Positions 24,171 to 32,420 of a stretch of DNA of 64,000 bases are shown in pieces. Under the pieces are notes generated by a model that ran no database searches, was not told the DNA's origin, and was given only the letters and a program-made list of their open reading frames with translations. Positions within the stretch are counted from its first letter, which is position 1. Each line of letters starts with the position of its first letter. The position numbers were made by a program, and so were the translations under genes. The stretch is taken from contig NZ_JABGCH010000004.1 of assembly GCF_019799945.1 (NCBI RefSeq), positions 62,001 to 126,000 of the forward strand. Direction: 5' to 3'. The DNA comes from Modestobacter marinus (GTDB taxonomy: Bacteria > Actinomycetota > Actinomycetes > Mycobacteriales > Geodermatophilaceae).

Positions 24171-25397
24171 TCAAGCGGCGACCTTCCCCGTCACGTTGTG
24201 CGGGTCGATCACGTACTTCCGCGAGGCCCCCTCGTCGAACTCGTGGTAGCCGCGCGGGGCGTCGTCCAGGCCGATCACCGTCGCGTTGACCGCCTTCGAG
24301 ATCTGCACGCGGTCGTGCAGGATCGCCATCATCAGCTGGCGGTTGTACTTCATGACCGGGCACTGGCCGGTGGTGAAGGCGTGCGACTTGGCCCAGCCCA
24401 GGCCGAGCCGGATGGACAGCGCGCCGACCTTCGCCGCCTCGTCTGCGGCTCCCGGGTCGCCGGTCACGTAGAGGCCCGGGATGCCCAGCGCGCCACCGGC
24501 GCGGGTCACGGTCATCAGCGAGTTCAGCACGGTGGCCGGCCGCTCGGTCTGCGCGTCCTTGCCGTGACCGCGCGCCTCGAACCCGACCGCGTCCACGCCG
24601 CAGTCGACCTCCGGCTCGCCGAGGATCTGCTCGATCTGGTCCTGCGGGTCGCCCTGGGAGACGTCGATCGTCTCGCAGCCGAACGACCGGGCCTGGTTCA
24701 GCCGGTCCTGGTTGAGGTCGCCGACGATGACCACGGCGGCGCCGAGCAGCTGGGCGGAGGCGGCGGCCGCGAGCCCGACCGGCCCCGCGCCGGCGATGTA
24801 GACGGTGGAACCGGTGGTCACCCCCGCGGACACGCACCCGTGGTAGCCGGTGGGGAAGATGTCCGACAGCATCGTCAGGTCGAGGATCTTCGCCAGCGCC
24901 TGGTCCCGGTCGGGGAACTTGAGCAGGTTCCAGTCCGCGTAGGGGACCATCACGTACTCGGCCTGGCCGCCCTGCCAGCCGCCCATGTCGACGTAGCCGT
25001 AGGCCGAGCCCGGGCGGTCGGGGTTGACGTTCAGGCAGATGCCGGTCTTGCGCTCCTTGCAGTTGCGACAGCGGCCACAGGCGATGTTGAACGGGACCGA
25101 GCAGATGTCGCCGACCTTGATGAACTCCACGCCGGGGCCGGTCTCGACCACCTCACCGGTGATCTCGTGGCCGAGGATGATGCCCTCGGGTGCGGTGGTG
25201 CGGCCGCGCACCATGTGCTGGTCGCTGCCGCAGATGTTCGTGGTGACGATCTTGAGAATGGCGCCGTGCGGCACTTGCCGTCCCACGTTCGCCGGGTTCA
25301 CTCCGGGGCCGTCCTTGAGTACGAGCTCCGGGTACTCGAGGTCGACGACCTCGACCTTGCCGGGACCCTTGTAGGCGACGCCGCGATTCTTGGCCAT
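24171..25397 (-). CDS. fdhA: Glutathione-independent formaldehyde dehydrogenase
   Basis: 408 residues, zinc-dependent medium-chain dehydrogenase. The catalytic zinc Cys is in NICGSDQHMVRG, the His in GHEITGEV, and the structural zinc cysteines in ACGRCRNCKERKTGIC; the Rossmann motif GAGPVGLAAAAS follows near residue 180. The sequence length and the extra loop around residues 270-300 match the formaldehyde dismutase/dehydrogenase branch, which oxidises formaldehyde to formate with tightly bound NAD and no thiol cofactor. It lies downstream of a universal stress protein gene on the same strand, with a 160-base gap, so separate transcription is likely. Confidence 0.92.
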   Translation of the reverse strand: MAKNRGVAYKGPGKVEVVDLEYPELVLKDGPGVNPANVGRQVPHGAILKIVTTNICGSDQHMVRGRTTAPEGIILGHEITGEVVETGPGVEFIKVGDICSVPFNIACGRCRNCKERKTGICLNVNPDRPGSAYGYVDMGGWQGGQAEYVMVPYADWNLLKFPDRDQALAKILDLTMLSDIFPTGYHGCVSAGVTTGSTVYIAGAGPVGLAAAASAQLLGAAVVIVGDLNQDRLNQARSFGCETIDVSQGDPQDQIEQILGEPEVDCGVDAVGFEARGHGKDAQTERPATVLNSLMTVTRAGGALGIPGLYVTGDPGAADEAAKVGALSIRLGLGWAKSHAFTTGQCPVMKYNRQLMMAILHDRVQISKAVNATVIGLDDAPRGYHEFDEGASRKYVIDPHNVTGKVAA

Positions 25398-25476
25398 CAG
25401 TTTCGAACTCCCTCACCGTTGAGGATGGACACCCGGCACCGTGGCCCGGCGGGATGCCCCGGTCAACCGGCCCGGT

Positions 25477-25523
25477 CACGCCGCGGCACGCGGAGCCGTC
25501 CTCACCCGGCCCGCCGCGGCGTG
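25477..25523 (-). terminator. Possible terminator of the universal stress protein gene
   Basis: CACGCCGCGGC and GCCGCGGCGTG form an 11-bp perfect stem with a 25-base loop, 35 bases past the Usp stop. The loop is long, so the role is uncertain. Confidence 0.4.
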
Positions 25524-25557
25524 TCGCCTCGCGGCACGCCGTTCAGCGTGCACCCGG

Positions 25558-26520
25558 TCAGCCGACCGGGCGCGTGTCCCGCTCGTCGAGGGGCTGCGCG
25601 GGCAGCGGCACGCTCGGCGGCGTCGCGTCGGCCTCGGGCATCACCAGCGCCGCCACCGGCACCGCGAGAAGCGGCACGGAGGTGCGGTGCAGCGCCGCGT
25701 GCACGGTGGCGCTGCGCCGGGTGGTCCGCCCCGCGGTCCGGCCCACGACCAGCAGCGCCGCGGTGTCGGCCAGCTGGACCAGCAGGTGGCCGGCCCGATC
25801 GGGCAGCACGCTGAGCTGGACCTGGAGCCCGGGGTGGCCGCGGCGGACCCGGTCGGCCTCCTCCTCCACCAGCGCGCGCTCGGCCCGGGAGCTGACGTCG
25901 GTGTCCAGCCGCCAGCGCAGGCAGTGCACGGCGTCCTCGGTGAGCTGCCGCCAGGCGTGGACGACGTGCAGTGGCGCTCCGCGCAGCCGCGCCTCGGCGG
26001 CCGCGACGGCCAGCAGCTCCGCGGTCCCTGCCGCGCCGTCCACGGCGGCGACCACCCCGCGCGGCCGCCCCGGACCCGACGGACGGCGGTGCACGAGCAC
26101 CGGGCACTCCGCGGTGGCCACGACGATCTCGGCCACCGACCCCGGCATCGGCCCGTGGCCCCAGGTGCGCCCCGCGGCGCCCAGGACGAGCAGCGCGGCG
26201 GAGGTCGACTCACGGTGCAGGACGTCCTCCGGGCTGCCGTCGACGACCGCGGTGGTCACCGAGCCCGGGGGCAGCAGGTGCGTGAGCGTGCCGCGCAGCC
26301 GTTCGACGTCGCCGACGGCGCAGCGCTGCGCCGCGGCCCGCGCCTCGGCCACGTCGGGGAGGCCGGGCAACGGCTCGGTGGGCCAGGCGAAGGCGTGCAC
26401 CAGGCGCAGCTGCGCGTGCCGGCGGTCGGCCTCCAGGGCGGCGGTGCGGGCGGCCTCCGTGGCGGCGGGCGAGCCGTCGACCGCGGCGACGACGGCGGAG
26501 GACCTCAGCGACCCCACCAA
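25558..26520 (-). CDS. Tandem universal stress protein
   Basis: 320 residues with two Usp domains (about 1-150 and 155-300). The first carries a textbook ATP-binding signature G-x2-G-x9-G-S (GAAGRTWGHGPMPGS); the second has a degenerate version (VVGRTAGRTTRRSAT), so one site may bind nucleotide and the other not. Tandem Usp proteins with this layout are common in actinobacteria, where several are in dormancy and hypoxia regulons. It is preceded on the same strand by a DUF1918 gene, 38 bases away, a partner that also occurs in stress regulons. Confidence 0.9.
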   Translation of the reverse strand: MVGSLRSSAVVAAVDGSPAATEAARTAALEADRRHAQLRLVHAFAWPTEPLPGLPDVAEARAAAQRCAVGDVERLRGTLTHLLPPGSVTTAVVDGSPEDVLHRESTSAALLVLGAAGRTWGHGPMPGSVAEIVVATAECPVLVHRRPSGPGRPRGVVAAVDGAAGTAELLAVAAAEARLRGAPLHVVHAWRQLTEDAVHCLRWRLDTDVSSRAERALVEEEADRVRRGHPGLQVQLSVLPDRAGHLLVQLADTAALLVVGRTAGRTTRRSATVHAALHRTSVPLLAVPVAALVMPEADATPPSVPLPAQPLDERDTRPVG

Positions 26521-26558
26521 CGGCCCCGATCCCCACGCACGGGTGGTCCGGGCACGCG

Positions 26559-26777
26559 TCAGGCGGAGCCGTGGAACGAGGTGCCGTGTGGCTGCTCGGC
26601 CACCACGCCGGCGTCCGGACCGGGGAAGACGACGGACGTGTGCTCGTCACCCACCCAGCGGACGACGTAGGGCGGCGAGCCGTCGGGGTGGGGCACCTCG
26701 ACGATCTGGCCGACCCGCTCGGGCGCGTCGGTCACGCGCCCGTGGACCACCAGCCACTCACCGGGCCGCGCCTGCAC
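26559..26777 (-). CDS. DUF1918 domain protein
   Basis: 72 residues from the GTG at 26777, where GGAGG sits eight bases upstream and the family N-terminus (VQARPGEWLVVHG) begins. The domain is a small SH3-like barrel with the diagnostic PPYVVRWVGDEHTSVVFPG stretch. Function is unknown; members often neighbour universal stress proteins, as here. A longer in-frame extension upstream has no family similarity and was not used. Confidence 0.85.
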   Translation of the reverse strand: MQARPGEWLVVHGRVTDAPERVGQIVEVPHPDGSPPYVVRWVGDEHTSVVFPGPDAGVVAEQPHGTSFHGSA

Positions 26778-26911
26778 GGTCACCACCTCCGGAGCGTCGT
26801 CGGGGAAGGACGTCGTCCACGAGCCACCTCCTGCACGGCGGTTCCTCGGTGCACGGGCAGATCCATGCTGAGCGCCCGCGCGGCGGGTGTCCAGGCCCTT
26901 CCGCGCACCGT

Positions 26912-27412
26912 TCAGCGGGCGCGTGCGGTCCGGGCGGCGGCCACCTGCGGCCGGGCCGCGGCCAGCCAGTCGTCCAGGACACCGGGGGAGTCCCAGCTCC
27001 TGTCCAGCAGGTGGAGCCCCCGGGTCGGGGTGGTCGCGCCGAGCTCGACGAGCACCGGCTTGAGCAGCAGGTCCGGCGCCATCGCGTGCCCCGGGCCGCC
27101 GCCGAGCATGAGCGGGACGGCGACCACCCCGGCCAGGTCCCCGGTGCCGACCTGGTCGAGGAAGAGCTTGAGCAGCCCGGTGTAGGTGGCCTTGTAGGTG
27201 GGGCTCGCGACGACCGCGCCCTCGGCCGACCGCAGGGCCTGCACCGCCTCGGCGACGGCCGGGTTCCCCCAGTGCAGCAGGCCCGCGCCGAGGTCGACGA
27301 CGTCGACCACCCGGTCCGGCGGCGCACCGGTGAGCTGCTCGACGACGAGCTCGGCCGCGGACCGCGTGCGCGAGCGGGGCTTGGGGTTGCCGACGACGGC
27401 GATCGTGCTCAC
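26912..27412 (-). CDS. NADPH-dependent FMN reductase, SsuE/MsuE-like
   Basis: 166 residues. The flavodoxin-like phosphate loop VVGNPKPRSRTRSAAEL opens the protein and SPTYKATYTGLLKLFLDQ is the FMN contact typical of SsuE-type reductases that feed two-component sulfonate monooxygenases. It is divergent from a SAM-IV riboswitch-controlled aminotransferase, and the two probably belong to one sulfur regulon (inference from context). No monooxygenase partner (SsuD) is adjacent. The start ATG is 63 bases from the divergent promoter. Confidence 0.85.
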   Translation of the reverse strand: MSTIAVVGNPKPRSRTRSAAELVVEQLTGAPPDRVVDVVDLGAGLLHWGNPAVAEAVQALRSAEGAVVASPTYKATYTGLLKLFLDQVGTGDLAGVVAVPLMLGGGPGHAMAPDLLLKPVLVELGATTPTRGLHLLDRSWDSPGVLDDWLAAARPQVAAARTARAR

Positions 27413-27440
27413 GACGCAAATCCCACCATGCCGATCATGT

Positions 27441-27469
27441 TTGACGGCATTCGGGTCGCTCTGTCAGTC
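27441..27469 (+). promoter_or_regulatory. Predicted promoter of the SAM-riboswitch transcript
   Basis: A -35-like TTGACG (27441-27446) is followed after 17 bases by TCAGTC (27464-27469), a weak -10. Transcription would begin near 27476, at the first base pair of the riboswitch aptamer, which supports the placement. Confidence 0.5.
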
Positions 27470-27477
27470 TGTCGGCA

Positions 27478-27592
27478 GGTCACGAGTGCCAGCGCGAGGC
27501 CCCGGCTCGCTGGCCGGCAACCCTCCTCCGCGATGGGGTGCCCCGGGTGACGACCTGGCGACTGCCGTCCGGCCGTCGCAAGCGCGGACCCG
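27478..27592 (+). promoter_or_regulatory. SAM-IV class S-adenosylmethionine riboswitch
   Basis: The leader of the aminotransferase gene follows the SAM-IV consensus in order: GGTCACGAGTGCCAGCG, then a GCCAGC / GCTGGC helix enclosing the GCCCCGGC core, GGCCGGCAACCCTCC, GGGGTGCCCCGGGTGA, the closing CGACCTG that pairs back to CAGGTC (27476-27481 with 27552-27557), and the downstream GCAAGCGCGGAC pseudoknot partner. The class is known from actinobacteria and senses S-adenosylmethionine, lowering expression of sulfur genes when SAM is high. The Shine-Dalgarno lies about 25 bases beyond, so translational control is plausible. Confidence 0.9.
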
Positions 27593-27625
27593 TGCCCCGG
27601 GTCCCGACCCGACAGGAGCACCTCG

Positions 27626-29002
27626 ATGTCCAGCGCCGTCCTCTGCCCGCCCGTCGACACCGCCCGCCCGGGCGCCGAGCCGCTGCTGCCCCTGACCGGC
27701 GCCGCCACCGAGGTGCCCGTCCTCTCCGGCGGCACCGTGCGCTACGTCGACCTCGACGCCGCCGCCAGCACGCGGCCCCTGACCGCCGTCGCGGCGGCGG
27801 TCACCGACACGCTGCCCGTCTACGCCAGCGTGCACCGGGGCGCCGGGTACCTGTCCCAGCTGTCCACCGCGCTGTACGAGTCCGCGCGGGCGACCGTCGC
27901 GGGCTTCGTGGACGCCCGGGCCGGCGACGTCTGCGTGATCACGCGCAACACCACCGACGCGCTCAACCTGCTCGCCGGCTGTGTTCCGCTGGGCGAGGCG
28001 GTGCTCGTGCTGGACGGCGAGCACCACGCGGACCTGCTGCCCTGGCAGCAGCGCGGCCCGGTGACCGTGCTGCCCACCGGCGCGACGGTGACCGCCACGC
28101 TGCGCGCGCTGGGCGCGGCGCTGGCCGCCCGGCCGTACGCGCTCGTCGCGGTCACCGGCGCGTCCAACGTGACCGGCGAGGCGCTACCGCTCGCCGAGGT
28201 GGTCGCCCTGGCGCACGCCGCGGGCGCCCGGGTGCTGGTCGACGGGGCACAGCTGGTGCCGCACCGGCGGTTCTCGCTCGCCGCCACGGAGGTGGACTAC
28301 GTCGCCTTCTCCGGCCACAAGACCTACGCGCCGTTCGGCGCCGGGGCACTGGTCGGCCGCCGGGACTGGCTCGACACCGGCCGCCCGTACCTGGCCGGCG
28401 GGGGAGCGGTGCACGAGGTCACCGTGGAGCTGACCTCGTGGGCCCCCGCGCCGCACCGGCACGAGGGCGGGTCGCCCAACGTCGTCGGCGCGGTGGCGCT
28501 GGCCGCCGCCTGCTCGGCGCTCGCCGCCCTGCCCGACGGCGCCCTGGAGACGCACGAGCGCGCGCTGCGGGAGCGGCTGGTCGCGGGGCTGGCCGCGCTG
28601 CCCGGCGTCCGCGTGCTGCGGATCTGGCCCGACTCGGACGAGCCCACCGGGGTGGTCGGCTTCACCGTCGACGGTGCCGACCCCGGCCTGGTCGCCGCCT
28701 ACCTGTCCGCCGAGCACGGCATCGGGCTGCGCGACGGCCGGTTCTGCGCGCACCCCCTGCTCACCCGGCTCGGTGTGCCCGGCGGCGCGCTGCGGGCCAG
28801 CGTCGGGGTCGGCAGCACACTGGCGGACGTCGACCGCCTGCTGGCCGGGCTGGCGGCGTTCCGCACCGCCGGGCCCGGCGCCGAGTACGCGCCGGTCGCC
28901 GGTCGCTGGCAGCCGGTCGACGACCCGAGGCCGCTCCCCGCGCTGCTCGCCGAGCGGACCGCCGCGGCGGCCGGCTGCGGACCCGCGGAGGTGGAGGGGT
29001 GA
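27626..29002 (+). CDS. PLP-dependent class V aminotransferase (cysteine desulfurase-like), SAM-riboswitch controlled
   Basis: 458 residues. The cofactor lysine is in FSGHKTYAPFGAG (near residue 232), with TRNTTDALNLLAG binding the PLP phosphate and GASNVTGEALPL and DGAQLVPHR around the ring. It resembles NifS/SufS-like enzymes but lacks neighbouring Fe-S assembly genes, so a dedicated sulfur or amino acid role is more likely than Fe-S supply. The ATG follows CAGGAGCACCTCG. Control by the SAM-IV riboswitch is strong evidence for a job in methionine/cysteine metabolism. The exact reaction is not known to me. Confidence 0.88.
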   Translation: MSSAVLCPPVDTARPGAEPLLPLTGAATEVPVLSGGTVRYVDLDAAASTRPLTAVAAAVTDTLPVYASVHRGAGYLSQLSTALYESARATVAGFVDARAGDVCVITRNTTDALNLLAGCVPLGEAVLVLDGEHHADLLPWQQRGPVTVLPTGATVTATLRALGAALAARPYALVAVTGASNVTGEALPLAEVVALAHAAGARVLVDGAQLVPHRRFSLAATEVDYVAFSGHKTYAPFGAGALVGRRDWLDTGRPYLAGGGAVHEVTVELTSWAPAPHRHEGGSPNVVGAVALAAACSALAALPDGALETHERALRERLVAGLAALPGVRVLRIWPDSDEPTGVVGFTVDGADPGLVAAYLSAEHGIGLRDGRFCAHPLLTRLGVPGGALRASVGVGSTLADVDRLLAGLAAFRTAGPGAEYAPVAGRWQPVDDPRPLPALLAERTAAAAGCGPAEVEG

Positions 29003-29010
29003 GTCGACGC

Positions 29011-29934
29011 TCAGTCGGGCAGGATCACTGTCCGGAGCTCGTGCGCCCCGTCGGCGCGGGTGGCCTCGTAGAACCAGCGGGCCCCGCCGTCGGGAAGGGC
29101 GACGACGTCGGCGTAGCGCAGTCCGAAGGGCGGGTGAGGGCTCTGCAGCAGCGGTCCGTCCGGCACGGCGGTGAACCGCAGCTCGCCGTCGTGCCGGGCG
29201 AGCCCGGTGCGCTCCTCCCAGTTCTCCTCCGCGGTGGCCCGCCCGTCGTAGAGCGCCCAGGTCCCCGAGCCGGCCAGCACCACGGTGGCGAACCGGACCC
29301 CGCGGGCGTCCCAGCTGCCCGGCGTCCCCGCCAGCGCGGTGCCCCGCCAGGTCCAGGTGACGCCGTCGTCGCTGGTGGCGTGCTCGGTGGTCATCCGGTC
29401 GGTCGCGGTGGGGTCGTCCAGCGGGTGCACCGAGGCCCAGAGGTGCCACTGGCTGCCGTCGTGACGCACCACGGGGTCCTTCACCGCGATCAGGTCGCTG
29501 CCGGGCAGCACGGTGCGCGCGGGCGCGGTGGCCAGGCCCTCCGGGGTGTCGGCCTCCAGCAGGTCGACCCGCCAGTGCCTGGTGCCGGGGGTGGCGCAGC
29601 TGACGTACAGCCGCCAGCGCCCCTCCGGCGTGCGCACCAGCGCCGGCCGCTCCAGCGACTCGGCGCCGAACGCGTCCTTGCCCAGCGCCGCGACCGGGGA
29701 GAACCGCACGCCGTCGTCCGACCGGGCGACCACGTTGGCGAACCCCCGCCCCGCACCCACCGGCCGCCGCAGCCGGTACGCCAGCCACCAGGTGCCGTCG
29801 ACGAGCAGCGCCGACGGTCCGCCCGCCCAGGAACCCGGCTGGGGGTCCTCCGGCTCGAGCACCACCTCCGCGTCGTCCCAGAACGGGCCGGGTGCCGGGG
29901 GACGCAGCCGGCGGGATGCGGTGCAGGAGGACAT
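29011..29934 (-). CDS. Five-bladed beta-propeller, glycosyl hydrolase family 43/130-like protein
   Basis: 307 residues with repeated WW/W-Y blades: GTWWLAYRLRRP, GRWRLYVSCATP, SQWHLWASVHP, GTWALYDGRA and GARWFYEATRA, the periodic pattern of GH43/GH130-type or related sucrase-like propellers. The family acidic triad could include the Asp in IAVKDPVV, but I could not assign all catalytic residues, so activity is uncertain. There is no signal peptide, so it is cytoplasmic. It converges on the aminotransferase stop with 8 bases between, and is divergent from a sulfotransferase gene with only 41 bases between starts. Confidence 0.65.
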   Translation of the reverse strand: MSSCTASRRLRPPAPGPFWDDAEVVLEPEDPQPGSWAGGPSALLVDGTWWLAYRLRRPVGAGRGFANVVARSDDGVRFSPVAALGKDAFGAESLERPALVRTPEGRWRLYVSCATPGTRHWRVDLLEADTPEGLATAPARTVLPGSDLIAVKDPVVRHDGSQWHLWASVHPLDDPTATDRMTTEHATSDDGVTWTWRGTALAGTPGSWDARGVRFATVVLAGSGTWALYDGRATAEENWEERTGLARHDGELRFTAVPDGPLLQSPHPPFGLRYADVVALPDGGARWFYEATRADGAHELRTVILPD

Positions 29935-29975
29935 GGAGCAGCTCCAGGGCGAGCAGGGACGAGGAGAAGAGACCG

Positions 29976-30944
29976 ATGACCGACAGCCTGCCCCAGTTCG
30001 TCATCGCCGGAGCACCCAAGGCCGGCACGACGGCGTTGCACGCGGCCCTCGCCACCCATCCGCGGCTGTACCTGTCGCCGGTGAAGGAGCCGAAGTACTA
30101 CCTGACCGACGGCCGCCCGCCGCCCCTCGCCACCCAGCGCGGGCCGGGCGACGCGCACAGCGCCCAGGAGTGGGTCTGGCACCGGGACCGGTACCGGGCC
30201 CTGTTCGCCGGCGCCCCGGCCGGCGCGGTGCGCGGGGAGAGCACGCCGTTCTACCTCTACGACCGGGCCGCGCACGCCCGGCTGGCCGCCGACGTGCCCG
30301 ACGCGAAGGTGATCGTCGTGGTGCGGGACCCGGTGGACCGGGCCTGGTCGAACTGGGTGCACCTGCGCGCCGACGGGCTGGAGCCGGAGGCCGACTTCGC
30401 CGCCGCGGTGCGCGCCGAGGAGGACCGGGTCGCCGCCGGCTGGGCACCCTTCTGGCACTACCGGGGCCTGGGCCGGTACGGCGAGCAGCTGCGCGACCTG
30501 CACCGGCACGTGCCGCCGGAGCGGGTGCTGCTGCTGCGCTACCGGCAGCTGGTCGACACCCCGCGGGAGACGCTCGACCGGGTCAGCGACTTCCTCGGCG
30601 TGGCCCCGGGGCTGGCGCACACGGTGCCGCCGGAGAACGTGAAGCCCTACGTCGGCGACACCCCGCTGTACCGGCTGCTCGCCCGGGCGGCGCGGGCCGG
30701 CGCGGCGGCCGGTGCCCTGGCGCCGCCGCAGGTGTGGCGACAGGTCAGCCGGCCGCTGCTGGCCGCGCTGCACGCGCAGAAGGCACCGCGGCCGCCGATG
30801 CCGGTGGAGGTGCGGCGGGAGGTGCTGGCACCCCTGCTGCCGGACATCGAGCTGCTGGAGGAGCTGACCGGGGAGTCGTTCGGCGACTGGAAGGGCGACA
30901 CCGGCCGCGGCGACTTCCGCTCGCGGCAGGTCCAGCAGGGCTGA
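29976..30944 (+). CDS. PAPS-dependent sulfotransferase
   Basis: 322 residues from the ATG at 29976, preceded by AGGAG. The 5'-phosphosulfate loop GAPKAGTTALH is at residues 9-19 and the 3'-phosphate site VVVRDPVDRAWSN near 110, so the fold and PAPS binding are clear. It moves sulfate from PAPS to a hydroxyl of a lipid or sugar; similar actinobacterial enzymes act on glycolipids. The neighbouring propeller protein is divergently transcribed and could act on the same glycoside (inference). No signal or membrane anchor is visible. Confidence 0.9.
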   Translation: MTDSLPQFVIAGAPKAGTTALHAALATHPRLYLSPVKEPKYYLTDGRPPPLATQRGPGDAHSAQEWVWHRDRYRALFAGAPAGAVRGESTPFYLYDRAAHARLAADVPDAKVIVVVRDPVDRAWSNWVHLRADGLEPEADFAAAVRAEEDRVAAGWAPFWHYRGLGRYGEQLRDLHRHVPPERVLLLRYRQLVDTPRETLDRVSDFLGVAPGLAHTVPPENVKPYVGDTPLYRLLARAARAGAAAGALAPPQVWRQVSRPLLAALHAQKAPRPPMPVEVRREVLAPLLPDIELLEELTGESFGDWKGDTGRGDFRSRQVQQG

Positions 30945-31167
30945 GTTCACGGGGTGCACTGCTGCGGCGTGCGCCCGAGCGCGGCGCGGTGACCGCCGGG
31001 TCCGGGGACGCCGACGTACGACACCCCGGGCCGGATCGAGTTCGAGGTGCGGCAGCGCTGCCGGTCTGATCCGGGAGACGGCCCGCGCACGGGGACGTGG
31101 CGCATCGAGGTCCGCCGCGCCACTGTGGGAGCGAACGGGTCCCTCCACGAGTCCGCACGGAGAGCTC

Positions 31168-32151
31168 ATGCGCCGTCCGCTCCGACGCACCGAGGTGGCC
31201 GCGCTGCTCGTCGCGCCGTTGCTCCTGGCGCTCGCGACACCGGTCGCGGCCGCCGACCTGCCCGCCACGTTCACGCTGTCCGGTGACCCGGCCGGCTCGC
31301 AGTTCGAGGGCATCGACGTCACCCCGGACCGGCGGACCTTCTACGTCACCGAGACCACCGGTGGCGAGGTCCACCGCGGCCGGGTCGACGACTCCCGGAC
31401 CGAGGTGTGGCTCGACGAGGACGACGCCCTCGACGACGGCCGGCGCACCGCCGTGGGGATCGCCACCGACCGCGGCGGACGGGTGTACGTCGCCGGCGGG
31501 GACAACCGTGTCGAGGAGGGCGCGCCCGCCGACGCACCGGACTTCTGGGTGTACGACGACGACGGCGACCTGCGCGCGGCCCTGCGGATGCCGGTCGACG
31601 GCCGGCTCTTCCTCAACGACGTCGTCGTCGGGCCGGACGGCGCCGCCTACGTCACCGACTCGGTGACCCCGCGGGTCTTCCGGATCGCCCGCGAGGACGG
31701 CGACTGGACGGCGACGCTCTGGGCCGACGCGGCCGCGACGGTGCCCCAGGAGCCGAGCACCTTCGGGTTCAACGGGATCGAGGTGGCGCCCGACGAGGAG
31801 TCGCTGGTCGTCGCGCACAGCGCGGCCGGGCAGCTGTGGCGCTTCGACCTGGCGACGGGCACGCCGACCCGCGTCGACACCGGATCGGTTCTGCTCACCC
31901 AGTCCGACGGTCTGGTCGTGCGGGGCGACACCCTCGTCGCCGTCCGGAACCGGGCGCACGTGCTGGCCCGCCTGCGGCTGGCGGACGACGCCTTCTCGGC
32001 CGGGCTGCTCGCGGAGGTCGGCACCGACCCGGACCGGGTCCTCACCACCGCGGCCGTGGTCCGCGGGCGGCTGTTGCTGGTGGACAGCCAGTTCGACGAG
32101 GACCCGCCGTCCCAGGACTCCGAGGTCGTCGTCCTGCCCTTCGACCCGTGA
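31168..32151 (+). CDS. Secreted SMP-30/gluconolactonase-like beta-propeller protein
   Basis: 327 residues with a signal peptide (RRPLRRTEVAALLVAPLLL core, cleavage near VAAA-DL). The rest has propeller-type repeats such as FEGIDVTPDRRTFYVTE, VGIATDRGGRVYVAGG, LNDVVVGPDGAAYVTDS and FNGIEVAPDEESLVVAHS, like SMP-30/strictosidine synthase-fold proteins. The metal-binding positions Glu in FEGI, Asn in LND and FNG are in register with the family. It may be a lactonase or a binding protein. It is monocistronic, starting 223 bases after the previous gene. Confidence 0.82.
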   Translation: MRRPLRRTEVAALLVAPLLLALATPVAAADLPATFTLSGDPAGSQFEGIDVTPDRRTFYVTETTGGEVHRGRVDDSRTEVWLDEDDALDDGRRTAVGIATDRGGRVYVAGGDNRVEEGAPADAPDFWVYDDDGDLRAALRMPVDGRLFLNDVVVGPDGAAYVTDSVTPRVFRIAREDGDWTATLWADAAATVPQEPSTFGFNGIEVAPDEESLVVAHSAAGQLWRFDLATGTPTRVDTGSVLLTQSDGLVVRGDTLVAVRNRAHVLARLRLADDAFSAGLLAEVGTDPDRVLTTAAVVRGRLLLVDSQFDEDPPSQDSEVVVLPFDP

Positions 32152-32195
32152 CGCGTCCCGCTCGCCGGGAGCGCCAGGTCGGCCATGCTGGCCGG

Positions 32196-32414
32196 GTGGA
32201 CCTCGAGTTCGGTGGCGACGTCTGGCACTGGCGGGGCCCGGCCCCCTTCCACGTCGTGACGGTGCCGGAGGAGGAGAGCTCCCAGCTGCACGAGCTCTCC
32301 CGGTCGGTGACGTACGGCTGGGGGATGATCCCGGTCCGGGCGCGGATCGGCGGCGCCCGGTGGACGACCTCCCTGTTCCGCGAGGACGGGCGGTGCGTCG
32401 TGCCCCGCTCCTGA
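32196..32414 (+). pseudogene. DUF1905 domain protein, C-terminally truncated
   Basis: The 72-codon frame begins VDLEFGGDVWHWRGPAPFHV and continues to the conserved GGARWTTSLFREDG, the core of DUF1905. Intact members run about 20-25 residues further (after a VP motif). Here the frame stops at VVPRS only 6 bases before the stop of the convergent dehydrogenase gene. Shifting frame by one base gives LLSAV but then only antisense of the neighbour, so sequence appears to have been lost rather than merely shifted. It may still be translated as a shortened protein. Confidence 0.55.
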
Positions 32415-32420
32415 GCGCGG

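Noticed and set aside
23224-24249. Alternative 341-codon frame over the DUF6766 gene
   Set aside because: It is a shadow frame without a natural protein pattern; the 23447 frame has membrane helices and a repeat.
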